From Tribonema minus (lineage: Eukaryota; Sar; Xanthophyceae; Tribonematales; Tribonemataceae), in contig JAFCMP010000018.1 of NCBI GenBank assembly GCA_017506865.1, forward strand, positions 124,001-188,000: 64,000 nucleotides of DNA, given 5' to 3'. A program made the position numbers and the translations under genes. This document shows positions 47,601 through 58,016 of this stretch, piece after piece (the stretch's first letter is position 1; every line of letters begins with the position of its first letter). Under the pieces are notes generated by a model. The model searched no databases and was not told the origin of the DNA. It worked only from the letters and a program-made list of their open reading frames with translations.

Positions 47601-48434
47601 GCCGCAGAAAGAAGCGTACAACAACCTTGAGCTGCTGTCTTCATGAAAAAAAATGGGCCTCCCGCGCTGTGTACACACAGCCGTGATGCGCTGCACAGAG
47701 GCGCGGTGCAGTCTGAACAGCTCGGAGCAGCCGCTTTGATGCTTGTCATACAACAGTTTGAGATACTGTAGCACAGCTGCATCCATGTCAGCTGCATGGT
47801 TGGAGCCATTAGCCAGCGTCTCTGAGGGCCCAGTAGTACGCTTTGAACAACGTACACTCCAGAGTTCTGACATTCTATTCTGTTCCCCATCAATCAGTGG
47901 TTCAGAATGCGGTCAGTGATTTTCTGCGTCAACCGCTCTCGTTCTTTTGCCATCTTGTTCACTTAGTCGCCTAGGTACTCGAAGTTGTGGTCATTGTATT
48001 TGTGCTAAACACCAAAACAAAGGGCCGTGTGAGCGAACCAGCTTCAACTAAGATTACGCAAACGAATGGGGGCAGTTGAACTGCAGCAGGGTGAAGTGCG
48101 AGTAAACTGGCGCGGGGCGGCATAATCCTCCACACTGCTGACAGGCTGCTTGCGCAGCGTGTGAGGGCACGTACAGTCCTTCAGTCATGTGTCGTCTGTC
48201 ACAACGGGGCACCTCACCTACTTTCACGGTGGAGTAGACGACGAAGGCAATGGTCGTCATAGCCATTACCAAGGGCACATAGCTGCGCCTGCGCAGCTTT
48301 GTCGCGGCGCGAGGGGCTACTCCATACAGCAGAGGGTGTCCGTGCCCTGCCTCCTCGTCTGGCCTCGTGCCCGAGCCATAAGGATTGTTGACGCCCGAGG
48401 CACGCCTGCTAGAGGGGTGCCGGAGCAGCGACAT
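34655..48434 (-). CDS. Type II membrane protein with concanavalin-A/LamG-like ectodomain, twelve exons
   Basis: Minus-strand exons: 48434-48218, 46997-46912, 46034-45936 (weakest acceptor), 45082-44031, 43003-42922, 42044-41883, 39895-39758, 39062-38815, 38449-38326, 37871-37620, 36333-36055, 34750-34655. They sum to 2835 bases, 944 residues, with every phase matching. The start is ATG 48434 (CCACCATG). A basic cytosolic head precedes one membrane segment, YVPLVMAMTTIAFVVYSTV (residues 52-70). Residues about 140-470 are an Ala/Glu/Arg/Gln-rich, probably helical stalk. Residues about 474-736 form a ConA-like domain of the 'LWLRADxGV' type: ALWLRADMGV, VHEWESGDRD, GRTGLPLLKF, MTLFFALAPGW, LVTIAYRFSG, AWASVNGKPWQ, YYGGIGEVLAF and EVDASRVMQYMARRWG. 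Such domains bind sugars in surface proteins. The C-terminal part is Gln-rich. At least seven exons have edge copies in the flanking introns. Confidence 0.78.
35573..35942 (-). repeat. Truncated copies of LamG-like gene exon 11, 3' edge with donor
   Basis: At 35942-35907 (WEDAVTASMAK, donor GTCAGT) and 35595-35573 (KASMAK, donor GTCAGT) the end of exon 11 (WDDAVKSSMAK at 36055) is repeated. Weaker fragments lie near 35720 and 35410. Confidence 0.75.
37161..37258 (+). repeat. Interstitial telomere-type array (CCCTAA)n
   Basis: About 16 units of CCCTAA with two variants, in the intron between exons 10 and 11 of the LamG-like gene. Shorter, degenerate TTAGGG/CCCTAA stretches occur near 7370, 16785, 19380, 35800-35970, 40640, 41610, 41770, 43669-44020, 47050 and 56540. 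Confidence 0.95.
37939..38055. mobile_element. MITE-like element, copy 1
   Basis: 117 bases with terminal inverted repeats, GTGCGCCCAGGTGTTGTCGA at the left and the complement of TGTGCCCAGGTGTTGTCAAT at the right. The internal part has CATCTCGGTACC-type blocks shared with copy 2 at 63840-63957. It is non-coding and lies in the intron between exons 9 and 10 of the LamG-like gene. Target-site duplication is unclear here. Confidence 0.75.
39280..39400 (-). repeat. Truncated copy of LamG-like gene exon 8, 5' edge with acceptor
   Basis: Repeats the acceptor TGCACGCAG and about 41 codons of exon 8 (ETLTANTLVTIAYRFSRAPQ), then ends after AWASVNG in a poly-C stretch. The intact exon begins at 39062. 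Confidence 0.88.
40002..40278 (-). repeat. Three truncated copies of LamG-like gene exon 7, 5' edge
   Basis: Tandem units of about 130 bases. Edges at about 40278 (MSEAMTLFVAL), 40148 (MSKDMTLFDL) and 40024 (MSKDMTLFDL, acceptor AG changed to AT) repeat the start of exon 7 (MSEDMTLFFAL at 39895), then break off into CGTCAGGAC-type intron sequence. Confidence 0.85.
41668..41856 (-). repeat. Two truncated copies of LamG-like gene exon 6, 3' edge with donor
   Basis: At 41856-41805 and 41745-41668 the end of exon 6 is repeated (LPVLKFPCSLSSDTFK with GTGGGG in the farther copy; a slightly shortened version in the nearer one). The intact end is at 41883. Confidence 0.85.
42121..42840 (-). repeat. 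Five truncated copies of LamG-like gene exon 6, 5' edge
   Basis: Edges near 42840, 42735, 42603, 42386 and 42181 repeat (L)KTE(V/M)LEYTAMNPGALPPP after a CAG acceptor (lost in the 42386 copy), then break into intron sequence. The intact exon begins at 42044. Spacing is 105-220 bases. Confidence 0.88.
43669..43699. repeat. Head-to-head TTAGGG/CCCTAA junction
   Basis: TTAGGGTTAGGG meets CCTAACCCTAACCCTAACC directly, a palindrome around one central base, in the intron between exons 4 and 5 of the LamG-like gene. Degenerate TTAGGG-like DNA continues to about 44020. Confidence 0.9.
46400..46690. repeat. Minisatellite, ~27-base unit
   Basis: About ten imperfect units of TGATGAGCACTGCTGCGTGC-type sequence in intron 2 of the LamG-like gene. 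Both strands stay open through it (MLIKQHAAV-type repeats), but this follows from the unit and is not evidence of a gene. Confidence 0.85.
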
Positions 48435-49671
48435 GGTGGGGCCCCCGTCCAGCTCCACTCCTCGGTGAGGCCAGTCCCCTGCCTTATCGTCCTGTCACGC
48501 TAGCGGATCTACAAAGGTTAGCTCTGGCCCTGTCTGCTGCTGCTGCTTGCGGTTCTGTCTATATGGTGTCTATTTGGGCAGCTTTTGTAACTGTCGTGGA
48601 ACGGCGGACGTGCGGGGGTACGGGAAATTTCCCCCAAAAAGCGTCGTGGTCCTCAGATCAGCCATGGCACATATGTGAAGTAGTTGGCGTCAAATGGTTT
48701 TAGTACTCCCTCAAGTGTCCAGAACATCGGCCAGGACGTGCCGGCCTATCATCAGGGCTTCAAACTTCGTGATGCTGACAGCACTGAAGGACGCCATATG
48801 TGCATTGGATGCAGCGGAACCTCAGCATGGAGAGCACTACGTTGCGCGTGCTGGATTGCGTGATATGCTTACATCAAACATGAAACCACATCTATGTGGT
48901 ATACATGATGTCCCAGAAGCAGTGCAGCTGCCCAGGGCTCAAACTTCAAGTTGCGCGTGCAAATGTCCTGAAAGCTTCATTTGCTAGTAGCCCATAAGCT
49001 GCGGCAGAGGCTGTCAGGCATGAAATGTGCGCCGTTGAACATTGAACATCCTGTAAGTTGTTGAGCCCAGGGCCTTCTCCCAGCAAGCCGTGTTTTTGTA
49101 AACCTCGTACACGGAACCATACACATGTATGCGCTGCTATAATCTGCACCAAAAGCGCTCAAGGCGTTTGCAACCCCATTGTCTGGAGAGCACTGCAACA
49201 CACAGCAGAAGCAGCCGCGCAAACGCACACTTTATACGTGACATTGAGAGGAGTCGTATTAGGTTCTTTGTTACTATTAGGTTGGGAGCCCAAGTTAGTT
49301 CTCATACCCCCAAATGCCACACCAGCACCCGCTGAATTGCCGCAATACCACGACTGTCGCACATGCACATCGCTGCAACGCTCAAACTCGCACGGCGGCG
49401 TGGAGCGCTGCTGCGCACTTGCGCTCACTGCCATCCGCCTATGTATTGAAAGCACATTCCGCCTCTGCACCTTGGCATCAGATCCATGAGTACGTATACA
49501 TGTACATGCATTCAGGAGGTGGTCAGGAGCGCGTGCGCGATGCGCATCTCACAGGGCACGAAGGACAATCACCGGGGGGCGCTTTTGCCCGTGCACCCAC
49601 TTTCAGGGGCTTTGCCCCCCCCCCCCCCCCCCCCCTCTTTCCCCCCCCATACTAGCCTAGCCTAGCTGCAG
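48435..49671. other. Intergenic region upstream of the LamG-like gene, nothing recognised
   Basis: It should contain that gene's promoter and, on the minus strand, the 3' end region of the TPR gene. A poly-C run sits at 49616-49635. ORFs are short and unremarkable. Confidence 0.4.
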
Positions 49672-52600
49672 TCACCGCTTGTGCTGCTTGTCGTCGCGGC
49701 GGTCCCCCCTGTCGCCCCCCTTGGACTCGGCAGACTTGCCCTCGTCGCTCTCTGAGCTGTCCCCTTCGCACTCCGAGTCTTCTTCGCTGCTGTCCTCCAA
49801 AAATCTGCCAGGCGCGCATGGAGAAGATGACGCAGTACGCGTGTTATAATATACTTTGTATGTTTATAAATAAACAAATAAACGAGTATTATACTCATTG
49901 AAGTACAATACCCCTTGAAACGTTCTTGAAGTACCTCGGAGGTATCACATATGCAATCAGCCAAAGACAGCCGATCAAGAGCTGAGCAAGACAAGGTGTT
50001 CTCAGGGTCCCCCTCGCTGCTGTCCGGAGGCTCCAAGAATCAGCCAGGCGCGCACGCAGTAGATGACGTTGATAATGCGACGTACGTTTGAGTCCACATA
50101 CATACATGCCATGAAGTTAGCACCTGTTAGTGTTAAATGGGTATGTATGTATGCCAGCAACGACGGCGTGCACAAGACCGCAGCGCCGTCCAGAACTCGA
50201 CGACGCCGCGCTGCGTGCACGCGCACACATACATGCCATGTAGTTAGCACCCATACATAGCGTCGTTGGGTAACATAATTATGCCAGCGGGGAAGCGTGC
50301 ACAACCTCAATAGCAGCACACGTGTTGTATACATCGTGATGTAGAATACCCCAAGGGTGTCCGCCCCTCAAGCGGCAGTAAATCGAGTGCTTTAAGGACG
50401 CTGATGTCGTTCAGGAACCTGCCAGACGTGCACGCGTTAGGGGGCATGGTATTGCATGTGTTGGTTCAGCAGACGCGATGCACCAACCCCTGCAGCTACA
50501 CGACAGCGATACCTACGCGGGCACCAACAGGCCATTCCTGTGGAATGAGAGTTGAGCCAAACAAGATTCTGCACGGAGCTCGAAGACGGCAGGCGACAAT
50601 GGGAACAGAACCAGCAATCTGCTCCTGAATACTCCACATACTGTCTTTAGGGAGCCTGCTGCGCATGGGTGCCAAGGCAGGATGGGACGTGTTCTGCATT
50701 CGTTAAAAAATCTGTCTGGAGGCTCGACAAAGCGCAATTATTGATGTCAAGCTTGCTACCAGACTCTACACACACCTTTGCGGCAGAGTGTCTCAACGCT
50801 CATCGACAACAACTTCAAACATCGCCACATACAGGCATGGTGCTGTGCATTTGATTCTCGCTTAGGACGCAAGAAAAAAAAAAAAAACATGTTAGGTGTC
50901 CAGCTTGCCAACAGAATCTGCATGCGCTTTGTGAAAACTTGAAAGCGTCTCAATGCGCATCGACGATCACCTCCAAACGACACTGCCACACGGCATAGAG
51001 TACCCCCACTGTACCTCTTCTCAGCGCCGCTCTCGAGCTGCCACCCAAGTCGCGCCATATACAAGAACGACACGCATCACTGTACCTCTTCTCAGCGCTG
51101 TTCTCGAGCTGCCGCCCCAGGCGCGCGAGCATCTTGGCGGCGCGCTCGCGCAGCGCACCGGCGCGCTCCGCGTCAGCGCTCAGCGCCGCCAGCTCCGTCA
51201 GCGCCGCGCAGTGGTCCGTGGAGTCGGCGCGCGGCAGCGCGGCGTGGATGCGCAGCAGTCGCTCGTACGCGGCGACGGTGAGGGCGCGCTCGCCGCCGCT
51301 GCCGCCGCGGCGCGCCATGACGCGCGCGAGGTGCCCCAGGCAGCTGCGCGCACGCAGGCGAACGGACGCGCACGCACACAGTTCAAATGGACACCGTTGG
51401 AGCTTTGGGCGGTTACATGCTCATTGTGCGTGTGTGCGCAGCAGGCGTTCGTACGCGGCGACGGCGAGGGCGCGCTCGCCGCCGCCGCGCCGCGCCATGA
51501 CGCGCGCGAGGTGCCCCAGGCAGCTGCGCACGCGGGGGCGAACACGCATGCACGCAATGTGGATCGTATTGTGATGTACTTGGGATTGATTCTTGCGTAG
51601 GCGCAAAGGAGCCCCAGGCAGCTGCACGCACGCATGCGAACGGACGCGCATGCATGCGGTACGGATCGCGTCAGGATGCGCTTTGTATGGGTGCTTGCGT
51701 GCGGCGCGGAAAAGCCCAGATGGTGTGTAAGCGCCCAGCTTGCTACCAGAATTCTACAGTGTCATGCGCAGCAGTCGCTCGTACGCGGCAACGGCGAGGG
51801 CGCTTGCCGCCGCTGCGGCGCGCCATGACGCGCGAGAGGTGCCCCAGGCAGCTGCGGCACACACGGTACGGATAATACTACAAGGAAGGCAATCAATTGG
51901 ATGGCTGAGCACACCTGGTCACCTAAAGCTCTACGGTCTTTAGATTCGTTTCTACGGTGAATTATATATACTTCGAAGTACTTTTGTTCAATTCTCGCTT
52001 AAGGCGCAAACAAGCTCAGACGATGGATGCCCAGCTTGCTAGCAGAGTTTACATGTATCTGTTGAACACGTTATTGTGTACTCCCTGCTGCGCGCACGTG
52101 GGCGGACGCGCACGCACGCACGCACGCACACATTACAAATGGCACCTGTTGGAGCACATGGCGGTTACATGCTCGTTGCCGTTTGCACGCTTGACAGTCT
52201 TGCTAGCAGTTGCGCTCGCAGGTAGACAGTCCACAGTGCACTCACTTCTCAGTAGCAGCGCACAACTGGCGTCGGTCTTCCGTTGCACTGGGCAGCTTGC
52301 CGCCTACCTCTGTTGGTGTGGAGCATCAGGCTAGTGAGCAGCAGGCTTTCTACACTGCAAAAACTTCAAAAATTCATACGAGGCTCGGGGCGGGGCGTCG
52401 TAAGCTGAGACGCACTGTTGCGCATCGGCGGCGCAGTGCAGCGCCGAAATGGCTGCCGAGAGCGCGGCAAGCTCAGACACGGAATTGCGTTGCGCGGGGC
52501 TGCTGCTGATGCGTGTGATGCGCCACAAGGGGGATTTGAGCGGCAGCCCAACCGCTTGAAGACTGGTATGCCAACAACAACACAAACCTGATTTTCCAGT

Positions 52601-53321
52601 GACAATGCACGCCGCGGTTTGCAATGGCTGCCGAGAGCGCGACACGCTCGGACGTGGAATCTTAGGGCTAGGGATATGATTACGGGTACTGCGCCGTGTT
52701 GACTGGTGCGTGTGACTCGCTGGGGACTCGCGCTATCCGTCACAGCGAGCGCCTCCAAAGTGCTCTGCCGACGCCAGTGGCTGCACTTTGTACGCGCGTG
52801 GTTTGTCCCCCAGTCCTCAACAACGACTATGTTGGCCAGGAGGGCATGTCCACTGGCCACGTCCGCGCCAAAGTGGACTGATGCATTTGACTACGGCATG
52901 TGGCAGTGCCTTGTGCACCCAGGCGGCAGGTGCCGTCTCCAGAGCCGCAGCTCTCACTGTCTGGTCTGTCGGACAAAAAGTCTGAAACGCTCCCGATGAC
53001 CTTTTCTGTTGACCACATGCATTGCTGCGACATCGACTCACAAGTTGGGAAGTCGATAGATAATGTTTGATCGTTGACTTCAAAAATCTTCGTGCCACGC
53101 ACTGTTGCGCTGCCACCCACAAAAGAGAAACGAGCAGCAGCATCGAAAGTGTCATGCGCGCATGCAGGCGGGCCTCACCTCGCCGTGACCACATCCCGCT
53201 CTCCGTAAGTCGAGACAGCCATGTCCACAGCCTTTGCGTAGCACTCCTCTGCAGTCTCTAGGTCATCCGCCCTGAGTGCATCCAGAGCGTCTTCCAGCTG
53301 CTCATTGATCCTGCCCTGCAT
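49672..53321 (-). CDS. Tetratricopeptide-repeat protein with acidic/basic tail
   Basis: Exons 53321-53179, 51343-51086 and 49804-49672 join in phase into 177 residues ending in a stop. The first two junctions give ...TAEECYAKAVDMAVSTYGERDVVTA-SCLGHLARVMARRGG..., a run of TPR helices of the kinesin-light-chain or tandem-TPR kind (A-E-CYAKAV, LGHLARVMA, ALTVAAYERLLRIHAAL, HCAALTELAAL). The last exon is FLEDSSEEDSECEGD followed by a Lys/Arg/Asp-rich end, DRGDRRDDKQHKR. TPR proteins act as scaffolds; the partner is unknown. ATG 53321 is the first in-frame Met, but the frame is open upstream and more TPR exons may exist. Edge copies surround exons 2 and 3. The intron between exons 1 and 2 has a dispersed ~200-base repeat (52140-52340) also found at 14705-14900 in the kinase gene. 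Confidence 0.7.
50012..50422 (-). repeat. Truncated copies of TPR gene exon 3, 5' edge
   Basis: Edges near 50070-50012 (acceptor altered to CTG, then ATTCTTGGAGCC) and 50422-50405 (CTGGCAG|GTTCCTG) repeat the start of exon 3 (CTGGCAG|ATTTTTGGAGG at 49804). They are degraded. Confidence 0.65.
51015..51858 (-). repeat. Truncated copies of TPR gene exon 2, both edges
   Basis: Upstream (5') side: edges at 51858-51775, 51630-51603 and 51532-51432 repeat the acceptor GCAG|CTGCCTGGGGC and the start LGHLARVMARR through AYERLLR before breaking off. Downstream side: 51050-51015 repeats the exon end RLGWQLESGAEKR plus donor GTACAG. The intact exon is 51343-51086. No copy is whole. Confidence 0.88.
52140..52340 (+). 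repeat. Dispersed repeat shared with 14705-14900
   Basis: Both stretches start with TGTTGGAGCAYATGGC and share a Y-TTTGCACGCTTGA block, a CACTTCT...AGCAG...CACA block, GGCGTCGGTCTTC and a GTGAGCAACAG-like end. Both lie in introns (TPR gene here, kinase gene there), in opposite orientation relative to nothing but the plus strand. No ORF. Confidence 0.7.
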
Positions 53322-53891
53322 CCTCCCTGTGGCCTGCCCCAGTCGGTATTCTTGTGTTTGTCTAGGCCAGGCACCAGACAAAGGCTGTCGACAGTCGACA
53401 CTCGCTGCGTGGCTTCACGTTGCTGCTCGTCTTGTACAAAATCACTTCTTCGGTGATGAACCAGAGCCAACACCACGGTGAAAGAGAAGAAACCCCCCAA
53501 ATGCGTCGGTTATGCAGCCGTTACGATCGTTGAAACTTCACCTTCGCGCACCGACTACCCAGCAGGCCCGGCTGTGAAGGCTGTGAAACCAGTCAAGAGT
53601 AGCGACACCAGGATGGCGTCTGGTATCGCAGAGGCAAGCGCCAACAATTATTTAGCACTCACCTTGCCCTTACGTGGTGTGTGAGCGCATAATCATGCCG
53701 GTGTCAGCGATGTCGAGACACAGCTGTGTGTGTAGTGCCGAGGCCCTGTCGCACATTTGCCGGCGCATCGTAGAACATCAGGCAGCACTCGAGTACCGTC
53801 GGTCGCATTTTGATCTGCCACTGCGCATAGGCACTGATGGGGATGTGCTATGCAGTTGAAGCACCAATGGCTCCTAAATCACTGACGCGTG
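53322..53891. other. Divergent intergenic region between TPR and HMG genes
   Basis: A short region from which the TPR gene (minus) and HMG gene (plus) diverge; it probably holds both promoters. No clear TATA box or other element is visible to me. Confidence 0.4.
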
Positions 53892-55936
53892 ATGTCTGTC
53901 AACGGACTGAAGCAGGTGATGAGCCCATGGACGCCACCACATGCCGGCAGCGTCCCCCATAACCATCGCCAACATGCCGAGCAACACAATGACTGCAATC
54001 ACATCCAAGCTCACGGCGAAGCTGCAACAGCACCCATGGCCACGGTAGCGCGCACCGCTGCAGCGGGTCCGGCGGCTCCGTCACCAGCACCGATTGGAAG
54101 TTCGCCGCTCTTCATGTTCGCCATGCAGCAGCAGCAGAGCTCCGCAGCGATGCTATATACTGCCAGAGCAATGGCGATGCCAGTGCAGCAGGATCAGTCG
54201 AAGAAGCCACTGTCTGAGCAACCGGCGATTGAGCCGCCGTCGCTGCCGGCGTCGTGCTACATGATCTTCAGTGCGGAAGTGCGCGAGTCGGTGTACGCGT
54301 CCCTGCCACGCAATGCACAGGTGAGCCCTGGCCGCTCGCTCATAGATCGTCACTGGTGCGCATCTGCGCAAAGACTCCACATATACTTCAACTTGAAGTT
54401 TGTTGTTGTACTTCTTTGAAAAACGAATCAAAAGATCGTTGAGCTCTAGGTGACAAGGGATGGTTAGCCGCAAGTGCCTTCCACCAATAACCGTGATCGC
54501 CGCTATATAGTATATGTATGGATTGTGATGCGTGGGCGTGAGTGCTGACGTGCACGCTGCTGTGGATGGAGAGGGCAGGGGGACATGCGCGTACTTGGTC
54601 ATCGCACAGGCAGCCCGCGTGATGACACTTGCACTGCACCATTTTCCCTGCATGACTTCCGAGCGGACAGCATCGGCGCGTGTCCGGCTTGGGGCAGCAC
54701 GAGCGCTCGTGGTGTGTTGCCGGCCCGCGCCGCGCCTCGCACGTGGTCGTGCTCTGACACCGCAAGGGGTCTTTCACAGTGCTCACATCTGCATGTGAAA
54801 TATCGTTGCATCATGCTTCAGTACCTTCCAGAAGTAGAGATAGAACTTCAATGCCCTGGTCTGTCCGACATCGCAAGTAGGCTTCCCCGGTGCTCACTCC
54901 GGCATTCGCGCTTTTCCTGCGTACGAGCTTTTCCATTGCATCGAGCTTCAGCTATTCGTCCAGAAGTAGGTGTAGGACTTCGAGTACCCCTTGTACGATC
55001 TTTTCCATTGCATCGAGCTTCACCTATTCGTCCAGAAGTAGGTGTATGACTTCAAGTATCGCTTGTGAGGTGCACTGCGCACCGCGCGACGCAAAGTCAG
55101 CGGAGCTGCGCGCCGCGCTCGCACACGCTTGACTGTCTACGAAATGCAAGTTGGCATTCCTAGACGAGCAGTGGACAGAGAGGGCCTGTTTTGGACCCAA
55201 GAGAGCGTCAGCGCCCAGCGCTGGAGTACATTGGAAATACTGTAGCCATGCATAATGTTTGTCAGCAAGGAAGCCAACGGAGGATCATGACGGAGGATAA
55301 CGAAGAAAAAGCCGTACTGCAAGGAAGATGCCGCTGTTGCCGCTGGTGGACACCACCTCAATGCACTATGTTCACCAGGTCTCCGTGCCTCACGCGCGCG
55401 TCCCTCCGCACCGCCGCGCTGGTGAACGACTCCTCAATGCCCTATATTCATTACGTCTCTGTGCCTCGTGCACGCGCCCCCTCTGTGCAGCCGGCGGAGC
55501 TCGCGCGGCGCACCGCGGCGCAGTGGCGCGCGCTCGACGACGCGGGCAGCGTGCCGTACAGAATGAAACAGATGTCGCTGTTGCCGCCGGTGTACAGCTC
55601 CTGGATGCACTATATTCACTACATCTGCGTGCCTCATGCGCGCCGTCCGCCCCTCCTCCCTCCCTCCGATGCACTTCTCACTATGTCTTCGCACCGCTCT
55701 CACCGCGCCGCCGCGCAGCCGTCGGAGCTCTCGCGACGCACCGCCGCGCTGTGGCGCGCGCTCGACGACGCCGGCCGCGTGCCCTACATGGAGCGCGCCC
55801 TGCGTGCGAGCGAGGGCTACACGGAGGCGCTGCGCGTGTACGGCCAGGCGCTGCTGCGGCGCGCCGCCGCAGCGTCCGGCGCTGCCGCGGAGCGGTGGGC
55901 GGCCGCCGCGGCTGCCGCTGCCGCTGCCGCCGCGCC

Positions 55937-55968
<32 letters not shown>

Positions 55969-58016
55969 TGCAGCGGCTGCCGCCGCCGGTACAGCGGCCG
56001 GCGCCGCCGGTGCAGCGGGCGGCGCCGCCAGCGCAGCGCGCCGCTGCCAAGGTCCCTGCCGCCGCCGCCGCCGCCGCCGCCGCGCGGCCGGCGGTGCCCG
56101 CGCCCGTGCGACTCCAGGTCACCGCCGTCGACATGTTCAAGGTGAGCGCGCATGGTGAGAACTGACATGTTCATTGCGTGCATCAATATGGTGAGCGTGA
56201 CTGCGTGTGGGCGTGATGTGGTAGGTAGTGTCAGGCATGGCCACGCGGTGTGACAATCCCTGCGCGCGAGGGCCGCAAAGGCGGCGCGATTGCGCGGCAG
56301 TGCGGCACACGCGCCGGCGCTGCTGACCATGCATCAGGCGCTATTTACATAGTGTTCTGACTTGAAGAAGTTGCGCGCGCTGCGCCCGCAAAGCGTGACG
56401 CACCGCCGCCTCGTGCAGCTCCCTTGCGCAATGCGCCACCGCAGCGCTCCACGCTTCTATCCTCAAGAAGAGCGCTGCTGCTTTTGCCGCGCGGCGCAGG
56501 CGGCAGCGCGCCCGGCCACACACGGCACCTACCCTTTCCCCAACCCTAACCCAAACACGCGCGCCGGCGCCTCACGCAGCCCCTGCGCACTGAGCCGCCT
56601 CAGCGCTCCGTGCCTTCATCCTCACGACGAGCACTGCTGCTTTTGCTGCGCGCAGACGGCGGCGCGCCCGGCCATGCGCATCGCCTACCCCAACGCGACG
56701 AAGCTCAAGATCGCAACACTCGTAGGGCAGCTGTGGATGCTCATGACATCCGAGCAGCAGCGCCTCTACGAAGACCTCGCCGCGGCGGAGGGCGAACGGT
56801 ACACGAGAGAGGTAGGGAGTGCTTCTGGTGGCGTAAGGATGTTGATTGGAAACGAATCAAAAGATCGCCGAGCTCTAGGTGGCAAGGAGTGGTTAGCCGC
56901 AAGTGCCTTTCACCGATAACCGTGGTTGCCGCTGCTGCAGTCATTGGCCACAAGTCAAACGGTATCATCATACCCGCAGTAGTCAAAAGACTTCTGCGTC
57001 CAGGCTATTTAGCGTTTGAGGGCTTGATCATAAGTTACTCACACAGCGTCTTGGAGGTGGGCTAGGTGTCAAGGTGCTAGGTTCAGTAGTGTCATCTGGC
57101 CTGTTGCCGAAGCTTGCGGACCTTGCCGTACAGGAGAGAGGTAGGTATGTAGGGTAGTGGCTTTCTTGCGGGCCTCATGCACCTTTTGGCCACAGCTACA
57201 TAAGTAGCGCGGCGGTAACCTGTACATGATTCACATACTTTGGAGTACATCGCTAAAACCAGGTGCCCGCCTCTCTAGTGGAAGTGGAGGCCGAGCGGTA
57301 TAGGAGATGGGTAGGTGTGTAACGTAGTGGCTTTTTTCAGGCCTCATGCACCTTTGCCCGCAGCTAGCGTGGCGGCAAACTGTACATATTTGACGTACTT
57401 TGAAGTGCGTCGCAGAGGCCGGGTGCCAGCCCCTCAAGCAGAAGTAGAGTTTCGGCGTCTTTCCCGAACTGCATTCCCCCATGAGCGCGTGCTCTGTGAA
57501 TTTTGCATACTTTGACGCGGTATATACGTGCTTCAAAGTATATTGCTTGGGACAGGGTATATGCCCCTCAAGTGGCAGTAGTTGAAGTACAGCCCGCTCG
57601 GGTAGTACACACGCGTGTGCGGACCGGTGTGAGACCCCCTGCCCATCGTCCTGCATGTGGCTGAGGTAAGAACAAGGACTAAGTACTGCTAGGATCAGGT
57701 GGTAGGGCTAGCTTTACCGCATTGCTCAGATGGCTCGTGCCTGTCACAGGTGATCATGACTGTATCTTTCGGTAAACTGTGCATACTGTGACTCACCAGT
57801 TGCTGATCAGGTCAGAATCAGGGGGCCAGCAGCTGTGTGATGACGATGTTCAACGCTGCCTTACTTCAACTCATTTTACGGCAGGTGGAGTCGTGGGCAG
57901 CAGCAAGGGGATTCGGACGGGGGTGCGGTGACGGCGCAAGTGTACGGGCTGGGAGGGGGGTCAGCCCGCCAAACGGCAACGAACAGGGTCCTGTGACGTG
58001 TCAAGCGCGGTGGTGA
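53892..58016 (+). CDS. Two-HMG-box DNA-binding protein
   Basis: Exons 53892-54320, 55719-56141, 56656-56811 and, tentatively, 57885-58016 join in phase 0 into about 379 residues. HMG box 1 spans the first junction: SLPASCYMIFSAEVRESVYASLP, then SELSRRTAALWRALDDAGRVPYMERALRASEGY. HMG box 2 spans the second: TAVDMFK, then TAARPAMRIAYPNATKLKIATLVGQLW, ending MTSEQQRLYEDLAAAEGERYTRE. Both keep the helix 2/3 pattern (LW or LWRAL, E/D-PY or RLYE). Such proteins bend DNA in chromatin or in mitochondrial/plastid nucleoids; no targeting peptide is visible. A long Ala/Pro/Gln linker (about residues 190-270) joins the boxes. The final exon (VESWAAARGF to a TGA) rests on a good acceptor only. The start is the first ATG of the open frame. 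Introns contain edge copies of exons 2 and 3 and a ~80-base repeat at 54423-54505 and 56848-56930. Confidence 0.72.
54922..55062 (+). repeat. Two tandem ~71-base units in HMG intron 1
   Basis: TACGAGCTTTTCCATTGCAT followed by CGAGCTTCA and a TATTCGTCCAGAAGTAGGTG block occurs twice in a row with few differences. Further imperfect repeats of a 'CTATATTCAYTACRTCTSYG' type occur at about 55365, 55440 and 55608. Confidence 0.8.
55493..55565 (+). repeat. Truncated copy of HMG exon 2, 5' edge with acceptor
   Basis: After TGTGCAG it reads PAELARRTAAQWRALDDAGS then VPYRMKQ, against PSELSRRTAALWRALDDAGR then VPYMERA in the intact exon starting at 55719. It breaks off after VPY. Confidence 0.88.
56497..57307 (+). 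repeat. Truncated copies of HMG exon 3, both edges
   Basis: 5' side: 56497-56545 repeats GCGGCGCAG|GCGGCAGCGCGCCCGGCCA and then ends in CCCTAA-like DNA. 3' side: 57105-57124 and 57283-57307 repeat the exon end (GCGAACGGTACACGAGAGAG type) and its donor GTAGG; these two sit in tandem units of about 178 bases. The intact exon is 56656-56811. Confidence 0.78.

Noticed and set aside
47598-47873. A 91-residue minus-strand ORF in intron 1 of the LamG-like gene, considered as an extra exon
   Set aside because: Exon 1 and exon 2 already join in phase, and this ORF has only a weak acceptor. It could still be an alternative exon.
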